A stretch of 64,000 nt of DNA from Acidobacteriota bacterium (GCA_021781455.1 JAJXWV010000056.1:25893-89892); one strand, 5' to 3'. Positions 18,419 to 27,679 are shown, counted from the stretch's first letter. Notes: generated from the letters alone by a model not told the origin. Program-made: numbers and translations.

Positions 18419-18586
18419 GAATGGCTTTTCTTGCTTTGAGAACACTGAACTGCGGGATGGCGGCAGGGATCCGCCGCACTACCGGTCAGCAACGGGCGAG
18501 CCCTCCGTATTCCATTGGGTCCCAAGTAATTTTACCCGATGTCGGAGCGCCCGTCGACCGATGATCCGCCCTGCTAGGATGCCGTC

Positions 18587-19180
18587 GTGCTAAAGCGTTA
18601 TGACAAGGGCTATTTCGACAAGTGGTACCGCGGCAGGGGCCGCGTTCACGGCGCCGGCGAAGTTCGGCGCAAGGTGGCCCTTACCGTGGCCGTCGCCGAG
18701 TACTTCCTGCGCCGTTCGCTGCGCTCCGTGCTGGACATCGGCTGCGGCGAAGGGGCCTGGCTCGACCATCTGCGGAGCATCAGGCCGAAAATCTCCTACA
18801 TCGGCCTCGATCCCAGCGATTACGCAGTGGAGCGGTTCGGCGCTTCCCGCAACATCCGACAGGCTGCGTTCGCGGATTTGCCGTCGCTGCATTTCAACCG
18901 TCGCTTCGATCTGATCGTCTGCTCCGACGTCCTCCACTACGTTGCGCAGAACGACATCCGCAGCGGCATTGGCGAGATCGTGCGCGTCCTCGGCGGAGTC
19001 GCTTTCATCGAGGTGCTCACCCGCGAGGACGAGATCATCGGCGATCTGCAGGGACTGACCCGCCGGCCCGCGGAATGGTATCGGCGGCTCTTCAACGAGG
19101 CCGGTCTGGTGCAGGTCGCGCCGTACTCCTGGCTCGCTCCCTCGCTTCACCCGTTTGCCGCGGAACTGGAGCTCCCGTGA
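18587..19180 (+). CDS. Class I SAM-dependent methyltransferase
   Basis: 197 aa starting at GTG. Rossmann-type methyltransferase motif I is VLDIGCGEGAWLDHL, the acidic residue of motif II is in YIGLDPSDYAVERF, and motif IV is FDLIVCSDVLHYV. The Met/His-rich substrate lid typical of known subfamilies is absent, so the acceptor cannot be named. It is followed after 58 bp by a histidine kinase on the same strand, but nothing ties the two functionally. Confidence 0.82.
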   Translation: MLKRYDKGYFDKWYRGRGRVHGAGEVRRKVALTVAVAEYFLRRSLRSVLDIGCGEGAWLDHLRSIRPKISYIGLDPSDYAVERFGASRNIRQAAFADLPSLHFNRRFDLIVCSDVLHYVAQNDIRSGIGEIVRVLGGVAFIEVLTREDEIIGDLQGLTRRPAEWYRRLFNEAGLVQVAPYSWLAPSLHPFAAELELP

Positions 19181-19238
19181 GAGAGCGGCGGGCGTGCAGC
19201 GGCGCCGTCATCCGTGCACAATACGGCTCCCCGATCTC

Positions 19239-20588
19239 ATGACTCTGAACCGACTGAAGTTCATCGGCATCGCCGCTCCGGCGGTCGCTGCGGTGGTGCT
19301 GGAACTGATCCGGCCGATCGTCATCGGGCCCATCTCTCCCGGCAAGCGCCTGCTTCTGGACCTCGTGGTCGTGCTGGCGATCGTCGCGTTCGGGCTGGTC
19401 ATCTTCCGCTTCATCGGGGACATGCAGAAGCGGCTGACGCGGCAGAACGAGGAGCTGCTGGCGCTGCACAGCGCGGGCATCGACGTGGCCTCAGACCTGG
19501 CGCTGGATGGCGTTCTCAATCGCGTCGTGGAGCACGCCTGTCACCTCGTCGGCGCGAAGTACGGCGCACTCTCGGTCATCGACGAGGCCGGGCGGATCGA
19601 GGCATTCATCACCTCCGGCGTCACGCCGGAAGAGCGCGCTGCCATCGGCCCGCCGCCGGTCGGTCATGGCGTGCTCGGCGAGGTGCTGTACGAAGGACAC
19701 CATCTGCGCCTGGCCGATCTGACGAAGCATCCACGCTCGGTCGGCTTCCCGGCGAATCATCCGCCGATGCGATCGCTTCTGGCGGTGCCCATCAACTGCA
19801 AGGGGCCGTTCAAAGGAAATCTCTATCTTGCGGACAAGCGCGCCGGCGGGGAGTTCTCCGGAGACGACGAAGAAACGCTGGAACGTTTCGCGGCGCAGGC
19901 GGCGCTGGCCATCGACAACGCCCACCTCCACGCGCAGGTGGGCGATCTGGCCGTCGCGCAGGAGCGGCTCCGCATCGCTCACGAGATGCACGACGGCCTG
20001 GCCCAGGTGCTCGGGTACGTCAACACGAAGGTCCAGGCGGCCAACGAGTACCTGCGGCGCGGGAAATCGGAGGAAGCGAAGCAGCAGCTCCGCGAGCTGG
20101 CCGATTCCGCGCGGGAGGCCTACACCGATGTCCGTGAGTCGATCATCGGGTTACGCGCGCTGCCGAACGCGGAGCGCTCGCTGACCGATGCCCTGCGCGA
20201 GTTCGTGGAGCGATGGCGCGAGCAGAGCGGTGTCGTCGCGGAGCTCTCCATCGATCCTGACCTGCGACTCCGTCCGGCGGTGGAGCTCCAGCTCATCCGC
20301 ATCGTGCAGGAGTCCCTGACCAACATCCGCAAACACGCCAGGGCGACCAAGGCGCGAGTGGATCTCCGCCGCGACGGCGAACGGCTGCGCGTCACCATCG
20401 CCGACGATGGCACCGGCTTCGATGTGACTCAGCGGACGCGTGGCGAGTTCCCGCGCTTCGGCCTCACGACCATGCGCGAGCGCGCCGAGAGCATCGGCGG
20501 CACGCTGGCGATCGACAGCGCGCCGGGCCTTGGCACTACCGTGACCTTCACGATGCCGCTGAGCCCGGCTACCTCCGAGAGCGCCTGA
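19239..20588 (+). CDS. GAF-domain sensor histidine kinase (HisKA_3 type)
   Basis: 449 aa from the ATG at 19239. Two N-terminal membrane helices (about 8-30 and 37-59), a GAF domain (about 80-235), then a NarX/LiaS-type HisKA_3 with phospho-acceptor His251 in AHEMHDGLAQVLG. A HATPase_c domain follows, with NIRKHARATKARVDL and DDGTGFD plus a C-terminal G-box, GLGTTVTF. It phosphorylates a NarL-type regulator, and the partner is encoded 21 bp downstream. The GAF ligand is unknown. Alternative upstream starts exist but lack a convincing ribosome-binding site. Confidence 0.9.
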   Translation: MTLNRLKFIGIAAPAVAAVVLELIRPIVIGPISPGKRLLLDLVVVLAIVAFGLVIFRFIGDMQKRLTRQNEELLALHSAGIDVASDLALDGVLNRVVEHACHLVGAKYGALSVIDEAGRIEAFITSGVTPEERAAIGPPPVGHGVLGEVLYEGHHLRLADLTKHPRSVGFPANHPPMRSLLAVPINCKGPFKGNLYLADKRAGGEFSGDDEETLERFAAQAALAIDNAHLHAQVGDLAVAQERLRIAHEMHDGLAQVLGYVNTKVQAANEYLRRGKSEEAKQQLRELADSAREAYTDVRESIIGLRALPNAERSLTDALREFVERWREQSGVVAELSIDPDLRLRPAVELQLIRIVQESLTNIRKHARATKARVDLRRDGERLRVTIADDGTGFDVTQRTRGEFPRFGLTTMRERAESIGGTLAIDSAPGLGTTVTFTMPLSPATSESA

Positions 20589-20609
20589 GCCGCAGGTATA
20601 CTCCCGCCC

Positions 20610-21275
20610 GTGCGAATTCTCATCGCCGATGACCATTCGCTGTTCCGCGACGGTCTCCGAAGCCTTCTCGAGGCGCAGGGACACGAGATCGTCGGTGAGG
20701 CCCGCAACGGCCGCGAAGCCGTACTGCTGACCAACGAGAAGCATCCCGATCTGGTGCTGATGGACCTCTCCATGCCGGAGCTCGACGGCATCGCTGCCAC
20801 CCGCGCCATCGTCGCCGATCTGCCCACGATCAAGGTCATCATCCTCACCGCCTCCGACGAGGAGACGAAGTTGTTCGACGCCATCAAAGCAGGCGCGCAG
20901 GGCTATCTTCTGAAGGATCTCGAGGCCGATGACTTCTTCGCCATGCTCGATCGTGCCAGCCGCGGCGAGCCGGCACTGACTCCGACGCTCGCGCGAAAAC
21001 TTCTCAACGAGTTCGCTCATCCCTCCGCCGAATCCCAGGCGAGCGAGAACACCGAGGACCTCACCTCCCGCGAACGAGAAGTCCTCGATCTGATGGTGCA
21101 GGGCACGACCTCGAATCGTAAGCTCGCCAGGCAGCTCGGTGTGAGCGAGAACACGGTCAAGTTCCACGTGCGCAACATCCTCGACAAGCTCCGCCTGCAC
21201 AGCCGCGCTCAGGTCGTCGGTTACGCGCTGCGCAACAAGATCCTCGATTCGGGCGGCGGCGAGCAGCAGTCGTAG
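20610..21275 (+). CDS. NarL/FixJ-type response regulator
   Basis: 221 aa, GTG start. The receiver domain has the acid pair in IADDHSLFRDG, phospho-acceptor Asp52 (LVLMDLSMPELDG) and the Lys in YLLKDLEADD. The C-terminal LuxR-type HTH is LTSREREVLDLMVQGTTSNRKLARQLGVSENTVKFHVRNILDKLRLHSR. It forms a two-component system with the kinase immediately upstream. Its target genes are not evident. Confidence 0.92.
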   Translation: MRILIADDHSLFRDGLRSLLEAQGHEIVGEARNGREAVLLTNEKHPDLVLMDLSMPELDGIAATRAIVADLPTIKVIILTASDEETKLFDAIKAGAQGYLLKDLEADDFFAMLDRASRGEPALTPTLARKLLNEFAHPSAESQASENTEDLTSREREVLDLMVQGTTSNRKLARQLGVSENTVKFHVRNILDKLRLHSRAQVVGYALRNKILDSGGGEQQS

Positions 21276-21355
21276 CAGGGATCACGCGGGCGCTGTGTCC
21301 CGTCGCATTGCGGCTCTGCCGCTCGCGGCCGACTCTGCAGACACACACGAGGACT

Positions 21356-21829
21356 ATGGTCATGAGCGTCGCCGTCCCTTCTACCCGTCCGAAGACTTTC
21401 ACCTGTCGCACCACCGCGGAATGGCTGAGCCACCACGGCTTGCGCTTCACGGCCGGACTCGACAAGCCGCCCCTGCTGGTCATGAACCCGCCGGAGATCG
21501 ACGGGAAGGCCGGCGAATGGACTCCCGAGGACCTGCTCATCGGGGCCATCGAGACCTGCCTGGCCATGACCTTCGGCGCCTACGCCGAGAAACATCGGCT
21601 GCCTGTCGAGGCCTACTACAGCGAAGCGGAAGGATTGTTCGAGCTCGAGGACGGCGCCTACCGCGTCGCGCGCGTGATCATCCGCCCCACGATCGTCATC
21701 GAGAGCCGCGAGTTTTCCACGAAGACGCTGCGCGTCCTGGAAGCCGCACATCGCGACTGTCTCGTGGCAAACGCGGTGACGACCTCCGTCATCGTCGAGC
21801 CGAGCGTGCTCCTCAGCGCCAGCGAATAG
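21356..21829 (+). CDS. OsmC/Ohr family peroxide-detoxification protein
   Basis: 157 aa. OsmC fold with both peroxidatic and resolving cysteines in normal context: IGAIETCLAMTF and EAAHRDCLVAN; an LLVMNPPEIDGKAGEWTPEDLL region precedes them. It reduces organic hydroperoxides using thiol cofactors. I chose the ATG at 21356 (GAGG upstream); the ATG two codons later is equally possible. It is convergent with the GNAT/acyl-CoA synthetase gene, separated by 8 bp. Confidence 0.88.
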   Translation: MVMSVAVPSTRPKTFTCRTTAEWLSHHGLRFTAGLDKPPLLVMNPPEIDGKAGEWTPEDLLIGAIETCLAMTFGAYAEKHRLPVEAYYSEAEGLFELEDGAYRVARVIIRPTIVIESREFSTKTLRVLEAAHRDCLVANAVTTSVIVEPSVLLSASE

Positions 21830-21837
21830 CCGCGCCG

Positions 21838-24528
21838 TCAGTAGCTCACGCGCCGCGAGGCCGGCTTCGGCGACGGGACCTCGACGCGGATTCGCGCGTC
21901 GACGGCCGCTGCCCCTTCCGGCAGCGCCTTCAGCGGATTGATGTCCAGCTCCGCGATCTCCGGGCAGACCGTCAGCAGCGCCGACACGCGCAGGACCACG
22001 TCGCGCACGGCCTTTCGATCGCACGCCGGGCTTCCGCGGAATCCGCCCAGAAGTTTCGCCGACCGGGTTTCGGTAACCATGTCCTCCGCATCCACATCCG
22101 AGAGCGGGTGAATGCGGAAGGAAACGTCGGAGAGAAGCTCGACCAGAGTGCCTCCTGCACCGTAGGCGACGATGTGGCCGAAGATCGGGTCCTGCGTCGC
22201 GCCGACCATCACCTCGACGCCTCCCTCGATCATCTGCTGCACGACCGCTCCGGTCATCCGCTCGCCGAGACGGCCCTGCATCTCCAGGTACGCCTCGCGC
22301 ACTTTGCGCTCGTCCTGCAGAGCGAGCTTCACCGCTCCTGCTTCGGTCTTGTGAACGAGCGATGATCCGAGCGCCTTCACCGCCACGGGAAAACCCATGC
22401 GCATCGCGGCGTGCACGGCTTCGTAAACCGTGGTCACGGTCTCGAGCATCGCCGTGGGAATGTTTGCGGCGAGCATCAGCTCGTGCACTTCGCCCGCATG
22501 GAGCCATCCCCCGCCACGCCCAAGGACGGCACCCACGACCTGCCGGATCAGCGGCACGTCGAAATCGTCGAACTGCGGCACGACTCCCACCGGACGCCGG
22601 CGCCATTCCGCATAGCGCGTTGCGCGAGCCAGGGCGTTGACGGCGCGCTCAGGAAACGCGAACGACGGCACAGGAGCGAGTGGCAGCGGACCCGCCGCAC
22701 TCATGAAAGTCGCCACCAGCGATTTTCCCTTTGCCTTCGCGGCGGTCTCTCGGATGACGGCCGCGACCGCCGCAGCGTGAGTGGCCTGGACCGGAATGTA
22801 GATGATCAGCACCGAATCGACGGCAGGGTCGCCGAGGAGCAGTTCCATCGCGTGGCGATAGTCCTCGGACGAAGCGGAGGCGATCATGTCGACAGGATTG
22901 TGGACGCTGGCAGCGGGCGGGAGCGAAGCGCGCAGGCGCGCAGTGGTTTCGTCGGAGAGCTGAGCGAGAACCAGGCCGTTCGCTTCACAGGCATCGGCGG
23001 CCAGGATTCCCGGTCCGCCGGCGTTGGTCACGATGGCCACTCGACGGCCGATCGGCAGCGGCTGGTTCGCCAGCATCGTGGCCACGTCGAACATCTCTTC
23101 GAGCGTGTCCGTGCGGATCACGCCGGCCTGCCGGAAGAGATCGGCGACGATCGCATCCGAGCTGGCCAGCGCGCCCGTATGGGATTCCGCGGCACGGGCG
23201 CCGCCCTTGGAACGGCCCGCCTTGACGGCCACGATGGGCTTCTTTCGGGCCACGCGCCGAGCAATCTCACCGAACTTCTTCGGGTTGCCGAAGCTCTCCA
23301 GATACAGGAGCACCACATCGGTGTTCGCGTCCTCGGCCCAGTACTGAATGAGGTCGTTGCCCGAAACGTCGACCTTGTTGCCGACGGAGATGAACGTGGA
23401 GAACCCGATGTTGAGATTGCGCGCGTAGTCGAGAATGGCCAGGCCCAGCGCCCCGCTCTGACTGGACATGGCTACGTTCCCCGCCGGCGGATAGATGGCG
23501 GAGAACGTGGCGTGCATCCGCACGTCAGGCGCGGTGTTGATGACGCCCATGCAGTTCGGCCCAACCATGCGGATACCGGCGGAGCGGAGTTTCTCGAGCA
23601 GGCGCTGTTCGGCAGCGCGGCCCGCTTCACCCGTCTCGCTGAAGCCGGCCGTGATGACGATGACCGCTGACACGGCCTTGGCGATGCAGTCGTCGATGAC
23701 CGCTTCGGTGTGCTCGGCCGGAACGGTCACGATGGCGAGGTCCACCTCGCCGGGAATCTCTTTCAGCGACGGAAACGAGCGCACTCCGTCGATGTCTGTT
23801 GCCTTGGGATTCACGGCATAGAGCTGTCCGCGGAATCCGGTCCCTTTCAGGTTCCGCAGGATCTCGCCGCCGAGCTGCCCGACGCGCTTGCTCGCGCCCA
23901 CGACCGCGATTGCTCGCGGCTCGAAGATCGACTTCATCGAGGCATAGGCGGCCTTCTGCGAACGGAATGCGGCCGCCTCGGCATAGCTCTCCGTCGGCTC
24001 GATCGGAAAGAGGACGTGCACGGAGCCCTCCGCCGACCGGCTGGTCACATTGAAGCCCGACCCGAGAAAGACGTCGATCATCTTCTGGTTCTCGGTGAGG
24101 ACATCAGCGAAGAACTGCTCGACGTGCTTCGTGCGGGCGATGTGCGCGAGTTTCTCGAGCAGGCGAGTGCCGATTCCCGTTCCCTGAGCGCGATCGCTGA
24201 TCGTGAAGGCGACCTCTGCGATCTTCGGATTGCGGCGCGATCGGAAGTAGTGCGCCACGCCTACGATTTCACCGCTGACCTCGGCCACCACGCCGAAATC
24301 GTCTTCGTAGTCGACCACCACCGGCGTGTCTTTGAGCGCCGACTCCGGCGTGCGCGTGTCGAAGAAGCGCGAGTGCAGGCTGTCCGGCGAGAGGCGCCGG
24401 AAGAATTCGAGCAACGGCTCGTGATCCTCCGGCTTCACCGGCCTCAGAAGCAACGTGCGGCCGTTTCGAAGAACGACATCGAACTCGAAATGAGCGGGGT
24501 AGTTGATCGCGGTGGTCTCCGGTTGCAT
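21838..24528 (-). CDS. GNAT acetyltransferase fused to ADP-forming acyl-CoA synthetase-like protein
   Basis: 896 aa. The domain order is GNAT (about 10-170, RAQGTGIGTRLLEKLA acetyl-CoA motif), a CoA-binding Rossmann domain (about 195-320, GEILRNLKGTGFRGQLYAVNP), succinyl-CoA-ligase-like domain (about 345-640, MSSQSGALGLAILDYA) and an ATP-grasp domain (about 660-885). This is the Pat/Acs-regulatory class of protein acetyltransferases, here with GNAT N-terminal rather than C-terminal as in enterobacterial Pat. Likely a protein lysine acetyltransferase controlling central metabolism, or an ADP-forming acyl-CoA synthetase. The motif HKTEAGAVKLAL in the ATP-grasp part is intact. Confidence 0.88.
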   Translation of the reverse strand: MQPETTAINYPAHFEFDVVLRNGRTLLLRPVKPEDHEPLLEFFRRLSPDSLHSRFFDTRTPESALKDTPVVVDYEDDFGVVAEVSGEIVGVAHYFRSRRNPKIAEVAFTISDRAQGTGIGTRLLEKLAHIARTKHVEQFFADVLTENQKMIDVFLGSGFNVTSRSAEGSVHVLFPIEPTESYAEAAAFRSQKAAYASMKSIFEPRAIAVVGASKRVGQLGGEILRNLKGTGFRGQLYAVNPKATDIDGVRSFPSLKEIPGEVDLAIVTVPAEHTEAVIDDCIAKAVSAVIVITAGFSETGEAGRAAEQRLLEKLRSAGIRMVGPNCMGVINTAPDVRMHATFSAIYPPAGNVAMSSQSGALGLAILDYARNLNIGFSTFISVGNKVDVSGNDLIQYWAEDANTDVVLLYLESFGNPKKFGEIARRVARKKPIVAVKAGRSKGGARAAESHTGALASSDAIVADLFRQAGVIRTDTLEEMFDVATMLANQPLPIGRRVAIVTNAGGPGILAADACEANGLVLAQLSDETTARLRASLPPAASVHNPVDMIASASSEDYRHAMELLLGDPAVDSVLIIYIPVQATHAAAVAAVIRETAAKAKGKSLVATFMSAAGPLPLAPVPSFAFPERAVNALARATRYAEWRRRPVGVVPQFDDFDVPLIRQVVGAVLGRGGGWLHAGEVHELMLAANIPTAMLETVTTVYEAVHAAMRMGFPVAVKALGSSLVHKTEAGAVKLALQDERKVREAYLEMQGRLGERMTGAVVQQMIEGGVEVMVGATQDPIFGHIVAYGAGGTLVELLSDVSFRIHPLSDVDAEDMVTETRSAKLLGGFRGSPACDRKAVRDVVLRVSALLTVCPEIAELDINPLKALPEGAAAVDARIRVEVPSPKPASRRVSY

Positions 24529-24639
24529 CTGGCCATCGCCTCCAGCCGTAAGCTACAGGCCGCAGGAACGTGGCCGAAAAGCGTAGATCACGATCAGGGG
24601 TGACGCAAACTACCGGGGTTGCCTGCCACGCAGCGGCGT

Positions 24640-25047
24640 TTATTGGACGTCGTGCACCGCGACCTGGCGACCGGTCAGATCGGCGTAGAAATTCGCGAGC
24701 TCGTCATTGGTGAAATCGTCCCAGCCGCCGCAGGTATCGTGCAGCCGCGTCTGCACGTCGCAGGCGAATCCGAGGCCGTGGACCTGCTGCTGAGCGAGTT
24801 GCCAGTAATTCGCGATCTGCTCGAGCTCGGGGCGGCTCATGCCAGGGCGCTTGCGGACGATCCAGTTGTAGCGATGCTGCAGCTGGCCGTCGGAGTAACG
24901 ATTGAATCCGCGGCAGAAGACGCCGCGCTCCGCGGCAGCCTTGCAGATGGATGTTTCCTCGTCGGCGAACTGACGGAGGACGGACCGCAGGCGCTCGATG
25001 AGATCGTTCCGGGAGACCGACTCGATATTCGCGGCAGTCCTCGACAT
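24640..25047 (-). CDS. Conserved-looking hypothetical protein (regulon member)
   Basis: 135 aa from the ATG at 25047, which has GGAGG six bases upstream. Soluble and mostly helical, with four cysteines, two of them in the spacing ICKAAAERGVFC. No family recognised. It is divergent from the radical SAM gene at 25243, and a GTGC-N6-TCAC dyad lies about 74 bp upstream, the same distance as in other genes of this region. I infer that it is a member of the CRP/FNR-type regulon. Confidence 0.6.
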   Translation of the reverse strand: MSRTAANIESVSRNDLIERLRSVLRQFADEETSICKAAAERGVFCRGFNRYSDGQLQHRYNWIVRKRPGMSRPELEQIANYWQLAQQQVHGLGFACDVQTRLHDTCGGWDDFTNDELANFYADLTGRQVAVHDVQ

Positions 25048-25114
25048 GATTGCCTCCAGCAACAAAATGCTGCCTGGTTGATACCTGGAGCCGTAAGTCA
25101 CCGCACAGGCTGTC

Positions 25115-25128
25115 GTGCGTGTCGTCAC
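25115..25128. promoter_or_regulatory. CRP/FNR-type site (GTGC-N6-TCAC)
   Basis: Half-sites GTGC and TCAC(A) separated by GTGTCG, centred about 74 bp before the ATG at 25047 (minus) and 121 bp before the radical SAM start at 25243 (plus). It matches the recurring GTGA-N6-TCAC pattern of this region. Confidence 0.5.
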
Positions 25129-25242
25129 ATGACTGTCCGCTCCTGCCGCTCAGTCCCCGCGCGCGATTCAAAACCTCCATGCCACCGCAGCCAGAAGTGT
25201 TTCCGTTCACCATGTGACCAAACGCACGTCGCGAACTGACCG

Positions 25243-26514
25243 ATGTCATACCCCGATGTAGCACCCACGGGGTTCACTGATGGCATGCTGAAACCGGTCG
25301 AACTCGAAATCGAGCTGTTCTGCCGTGGCATGCGCATCGATCCCTCGTGCCACGCTACCGAGGCTGGCCGCCGGATCACCCGCACCCGTGCGGGGCTCGG
25401 CTCCGGCCTGGAGATCATCATCCCTTCTCAGCCGAAGGACGTCTGGGTCAACGTTCCAGTAGTGGAGCGGTTCGCCCAGAATTCGGCGTTCCTGCTTCGC
25501 CACAACGAGGGCTCCTTCTGCATCCTCGACAGCCGCAATGGCGCGGAGTACAGAATCGAAATCCCCCCTGAGCCGGCCTGGTATTCGCGCCTGACCACAG
25601 CGGGCAGCGAGATGAGCCGCATCGGCGTTCTCCAGGGAAACTACCTCGGCATTTACGTCTCCGCGCGCTGCCTCTACTGGGCCTCGACGATCAGCGCGGC
25701 ATGCAAGTTCTGCACGACCGGGAAGAACGTCGGCGCTGCCGAGGAATCGCGGAAACGCGTGGAAGACGTCGTCGAAGTCGCGCGCGCGGCGCAGCAGGAA
25801 TCGGGCGCCATCTTCACGCATTTCAACACCGGCTACCACTACGAAGACCGCGACGAGCGTGAGGACATGCACGGCCTGCGCATGTGCGAGCCGTACGTGC
25901 GCGCCGTCCGCCAGCAAGTGGGTGGATTCATCGGAGTGCAGGCCGTCCCGGTGCCCCGGCGCAAGTTTGCCGAGTACGACGAGCTGATCGAGGCCGGAAC
26001 GGATCATTTCTCGTTCTGCTACGAGTTCGAGGATCCGGAAGTGTTCGCGCGCATCTGTCCGGGGAAGGCGCAGACCGTCGGCCAGCATGCCTTCTTCGAG
26101 GCCATGGAGTACACGGCGCGGAAACTCGGCCGCGGACGGGTATCGGGCGAGATCATCGCCGGGGTCGAGCCGATCGAAGCCACCAAGCGCGGCATCGACC
26201 GCATCGTCGATGCAGGCGCGTTCCCGACCGTCTGCATCTTCCGTCCCACGATCGACAGCGAGATGGAGAACTCCGCACCGCCCGATCCGGAAGCCATGCG
26301 GGACGTCTTCGCCTACCTCCATCAGGCCTGTCGCCGCTCAGGGCTTCCGGTGGGAGTCCTCCCCATCGAGGTCTCTCTCGTCGTTCAGCCGGAAGAGACT
26401 GCGCAGCTCGTGGAACCCACCATGGCCGATCGGATTTACGGCATGAAGAACTGGACGCTGCGTCAGCTGGCCCGGCCTTACGTCGCCTGGAAGATGCGGC
26501 CTGCCGCGGCGTAA
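25243..26514 (+). CDS. Radical SAM protein with unusual C-X10-C-X2-C motif
   Basis: 423 aa. The only cysteine cluster able to bind the [4Fe-4S] cluster is Cys143-X10-Cys154-X2-Cys157 (ARCLYWASTISAACKFCTTG), instead of the usual CX3CX2C. The aromatic-before-last-Cys pattern (CKFC) and the following TIM-barrel-like strands (EIIAGVEP, FPTVCIFRPTIDSE) fit a radical SAM fold. The N-terminal 120 residues have no recognised domain. It has its own predicted regulatory site and ends at a bidirectional terminator. Reaction unknown; nearby HypC, formyltransferase-like and SPASM genes suggest cofactor or peptide chemistry under low oxygen. Radical SAM assignment is fairly sure, specific family not. Confidence 0.78.
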   Translation: MSYPDVAPTGFTDGMLKPVELEIELFCRGMRIDPSCHATEAGRRITRTRAGLGSGLEIIIPSQPKDVWVNVPVVERFAQNSAFLLRHNEGSFCILDSRNGAEYRIEIPPEPAWYSRLTTAGSEMSRIGVLQGNYLGIYVSARCLYWASTISAACKFCTTGKNVGAAEESRKRVEDVVEVARAAQQESGAIFTHFNTGYHYEDRDEREDMHGLRMCEPYVRAVRQQVGGFIGVQAVPVPRRKFAEYDELIEAGTDHFSFCYEFEDPEVFARICPGKAQTVGQHAFFEAMEYTARKLGRGRVSGEIIAGVEPIEATKRGIDRIVDAGAFPTVCIFRPTIDSEMENSAPPDPEAMRDVFAYLHQACRRSGLPVGVLPIEVSLVVQPEETAQLVEPTMADRIYGMKNWTLRQLARPYVAWKMRPAAA

Positions 26515-26521
26515 TGGCGCG

Positions 26522-26552
26522 AAAAAGCGCCGGGCGACGGGCCCGGCGCTCA
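26522..26552. terminator. Bidirectional terminator between radical SAM and DUF6335 genes
   Basis: Stem AGCGCCGGGC / GCCCGGCGCT with a short loop and GAAAAA on the left side. It therefore gives a U-run for transcripts arriving from the minus-strand DUF6335 operon and a weaker terminator for the plus-strand radical SAM gene. Confidence 0.75.
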
Positions 26553-26587
26553 ATCTTCCCTGCGCCTAACGGACGCCACCATCCCGC

Positions 26588-26965
26588 TCAACTGCGCTTG
26601 CGGTCTTCCCAGTCGTCCGCGGACGCGGGATCGAGCTCCCACCGATGGCGATCACGCTCGCGCGATTTCACTCCGCAGGCGAGCTCCTCATCGTCTTCGT
26701 AGGTGAGTCCCAGCGCCGCACCGAAATCCTCGACCATGTTCTGATCCGGCGTGAGGTTGCTGCCTCCGGCGGTTTCGTCGCCGTTCAGCTCCGCCATCTC
26801 CCACTCCGCGTCGGGATCTCCCCCCGCCAGATCGGGGCTGGTGTTTGTGTTCCTGTTTCGCTGATCGCGCAGGCGCAGGCGCCCCGAGGTGACGTCCAGG
26901 CGCTCGCCCTCGATATCGACGACGGCGAGATCCTCCACATCCTCGATGGAATCAAAGCCGCGCAT
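26588..26965 (-). CDS. DUF6335 family protein
   Basis: 125 aa, acidic. It shows the DUF6335 pattern: GGDPDAEWEMAE, GDETAGGSNLTPDQNMVEDFGAALGL, and the C-terminal RDRHRWELDPASADDWEDR. Function of the family is unknown; members often sit near CBS-domain and stress genes, as here. Its ATG is one base after the stop of the CBS-domain gene, so they are co-transcribed from the upstream CRP/FNR-type site. Family assignment is from remembered motifs. Confidence 0.78.
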   Translation of the reverse strand: MRGFDSIEDVEDLAVVDIEGERLDVTSGRLRLRDQRNRNTNTSPDLAGGDPDAEWEMAELNGDETAGGSNLTPDQNMVEDFGAALGLTYEDDEELACGVKSRERDRHRWELDPASADDWEDRKRS

Positions 26966-26966
26966 C

Positions 26967-27428
26967 TCAATGCTCCTTCCGCACCAGAGCGTCGGTTCGC
27001 AGATAGACCGCGCGGCTCCGGATCGAGGTCGAGCGCGCCATGCGGCCGAACTCGCGATTCGTCATGCGCCGCCCGAGATCGCTCTGGGCCACGATGCCGA
27101 GCAGCTTCCCATCGCCGTCGATGACGGGAAGATGATGGATGGCGTTCTCCTCCATCAACAGGACCGCCTTCTCGATCGCGTCCTCCGCCGCGACTGTGAG
27201 GACGGGACGAGACATGAAACGCAGCACCGGCATCTCCGGCGCACGGTCGTACCGCGCCAGCGCACGACAGGTGAGGTCGCGGTCGGTGATGATGCCGACC
27301 AGGCGGCCCGAATCGGTCACGGGCAGGGCGGCGCAGTCGTGGTCAGACATCAGCTGGGCGGCAAGGCGAACCGGAGTTGCCGCATCGCAGGATGCCGGCG
27401 CCACGGTCATTGCATCTCGAACTCTCAT
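26967..27428 (-). CDS. CBS-domain pair protein
   Basis: 153 aa from the ATG at 27428 (GGAGA upstream). It consists of two tandem CBS domains: VRDAMTVAPASCDAATPVRLAAQLMSDHDCAALPVTDSGRLVGIITDRDL and FMSRPVLTVAAEDAIEKAVLLMEENAIHHLPVIDGDGKLLGIVAQSDL. CBS pairs bind adenosine nucleotides or SAM and act as energy sensors; stand-alone proteins of this length are common in hypoxia or dormancy regulons. It is first gene of a two-gene operon with DUF6335. Confidence 0.9.
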   Translation of the reverse strand: MRVRDAMTVAPASCDAATPVRLAAQLMSDHDCAALPVTDSGRLVGIITDRDLTCRALARYDRAPEMPVLRFMSRPVLTVAAEDAIEKAVLLMEENAIHHLPVIDGDGKLLGIVAQSDLGRRMTNREFGRMARSTSIRSRAVYLRTDALVRKEH

Positions 27429-27495
27429 GGTGATCTCCGCGCCGAACGTAGGTTGCCAAAAGGGGGTCGAGCACTGATTTTCGTCATTCGCACCA

Positions 27496-27509
27496 GTGAC
27501 TGTGCACAC
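27496..27509. promoter_or_regulatory. CRP/FNR-type site (GTGA-N6-ACAC)
   Basis: GTGA and ACAC half-sites separated by CTGTGC, centred about 74 bp upstream of the CBS-protein ATG on the minus strand. One mismatch to GTGA-N6-TCAC. The matching distance to the start, as for other genes of the cluster, supports it. Confidence 0.4.
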
Positions 27510-27596
27510 GGTCCTGAAGAACTCGGAATTACCTGGAGTTGCGGCATCTGAAGGCGTTTCGTACGACCGATTTGGGCCTGGGACCGATCAGCTGAC

Positions 27597-27610
27597 GTGA
27601 TCGTTCGCAC
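27597..27610. promoter_or_regulatory. CRP/FNR-type site (GTGA-N6-GCAC)
   Basis: GTGA and GCAC(A) half-sites separated by TCGTTC, centred about 77 bp upstream of the HypC-like start. One mismatch to the dyad GTGA-N6-TCAC; identical in form to the site at 35104-35117. Confidence 0.45.
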
Positions 27611-27679
27611 AGGGGCGCGTGAGCAGGGTCATCGGGATGTTTTCGTCGCCTGTTTACGCTGCGGCAACGGAGGTGGACC

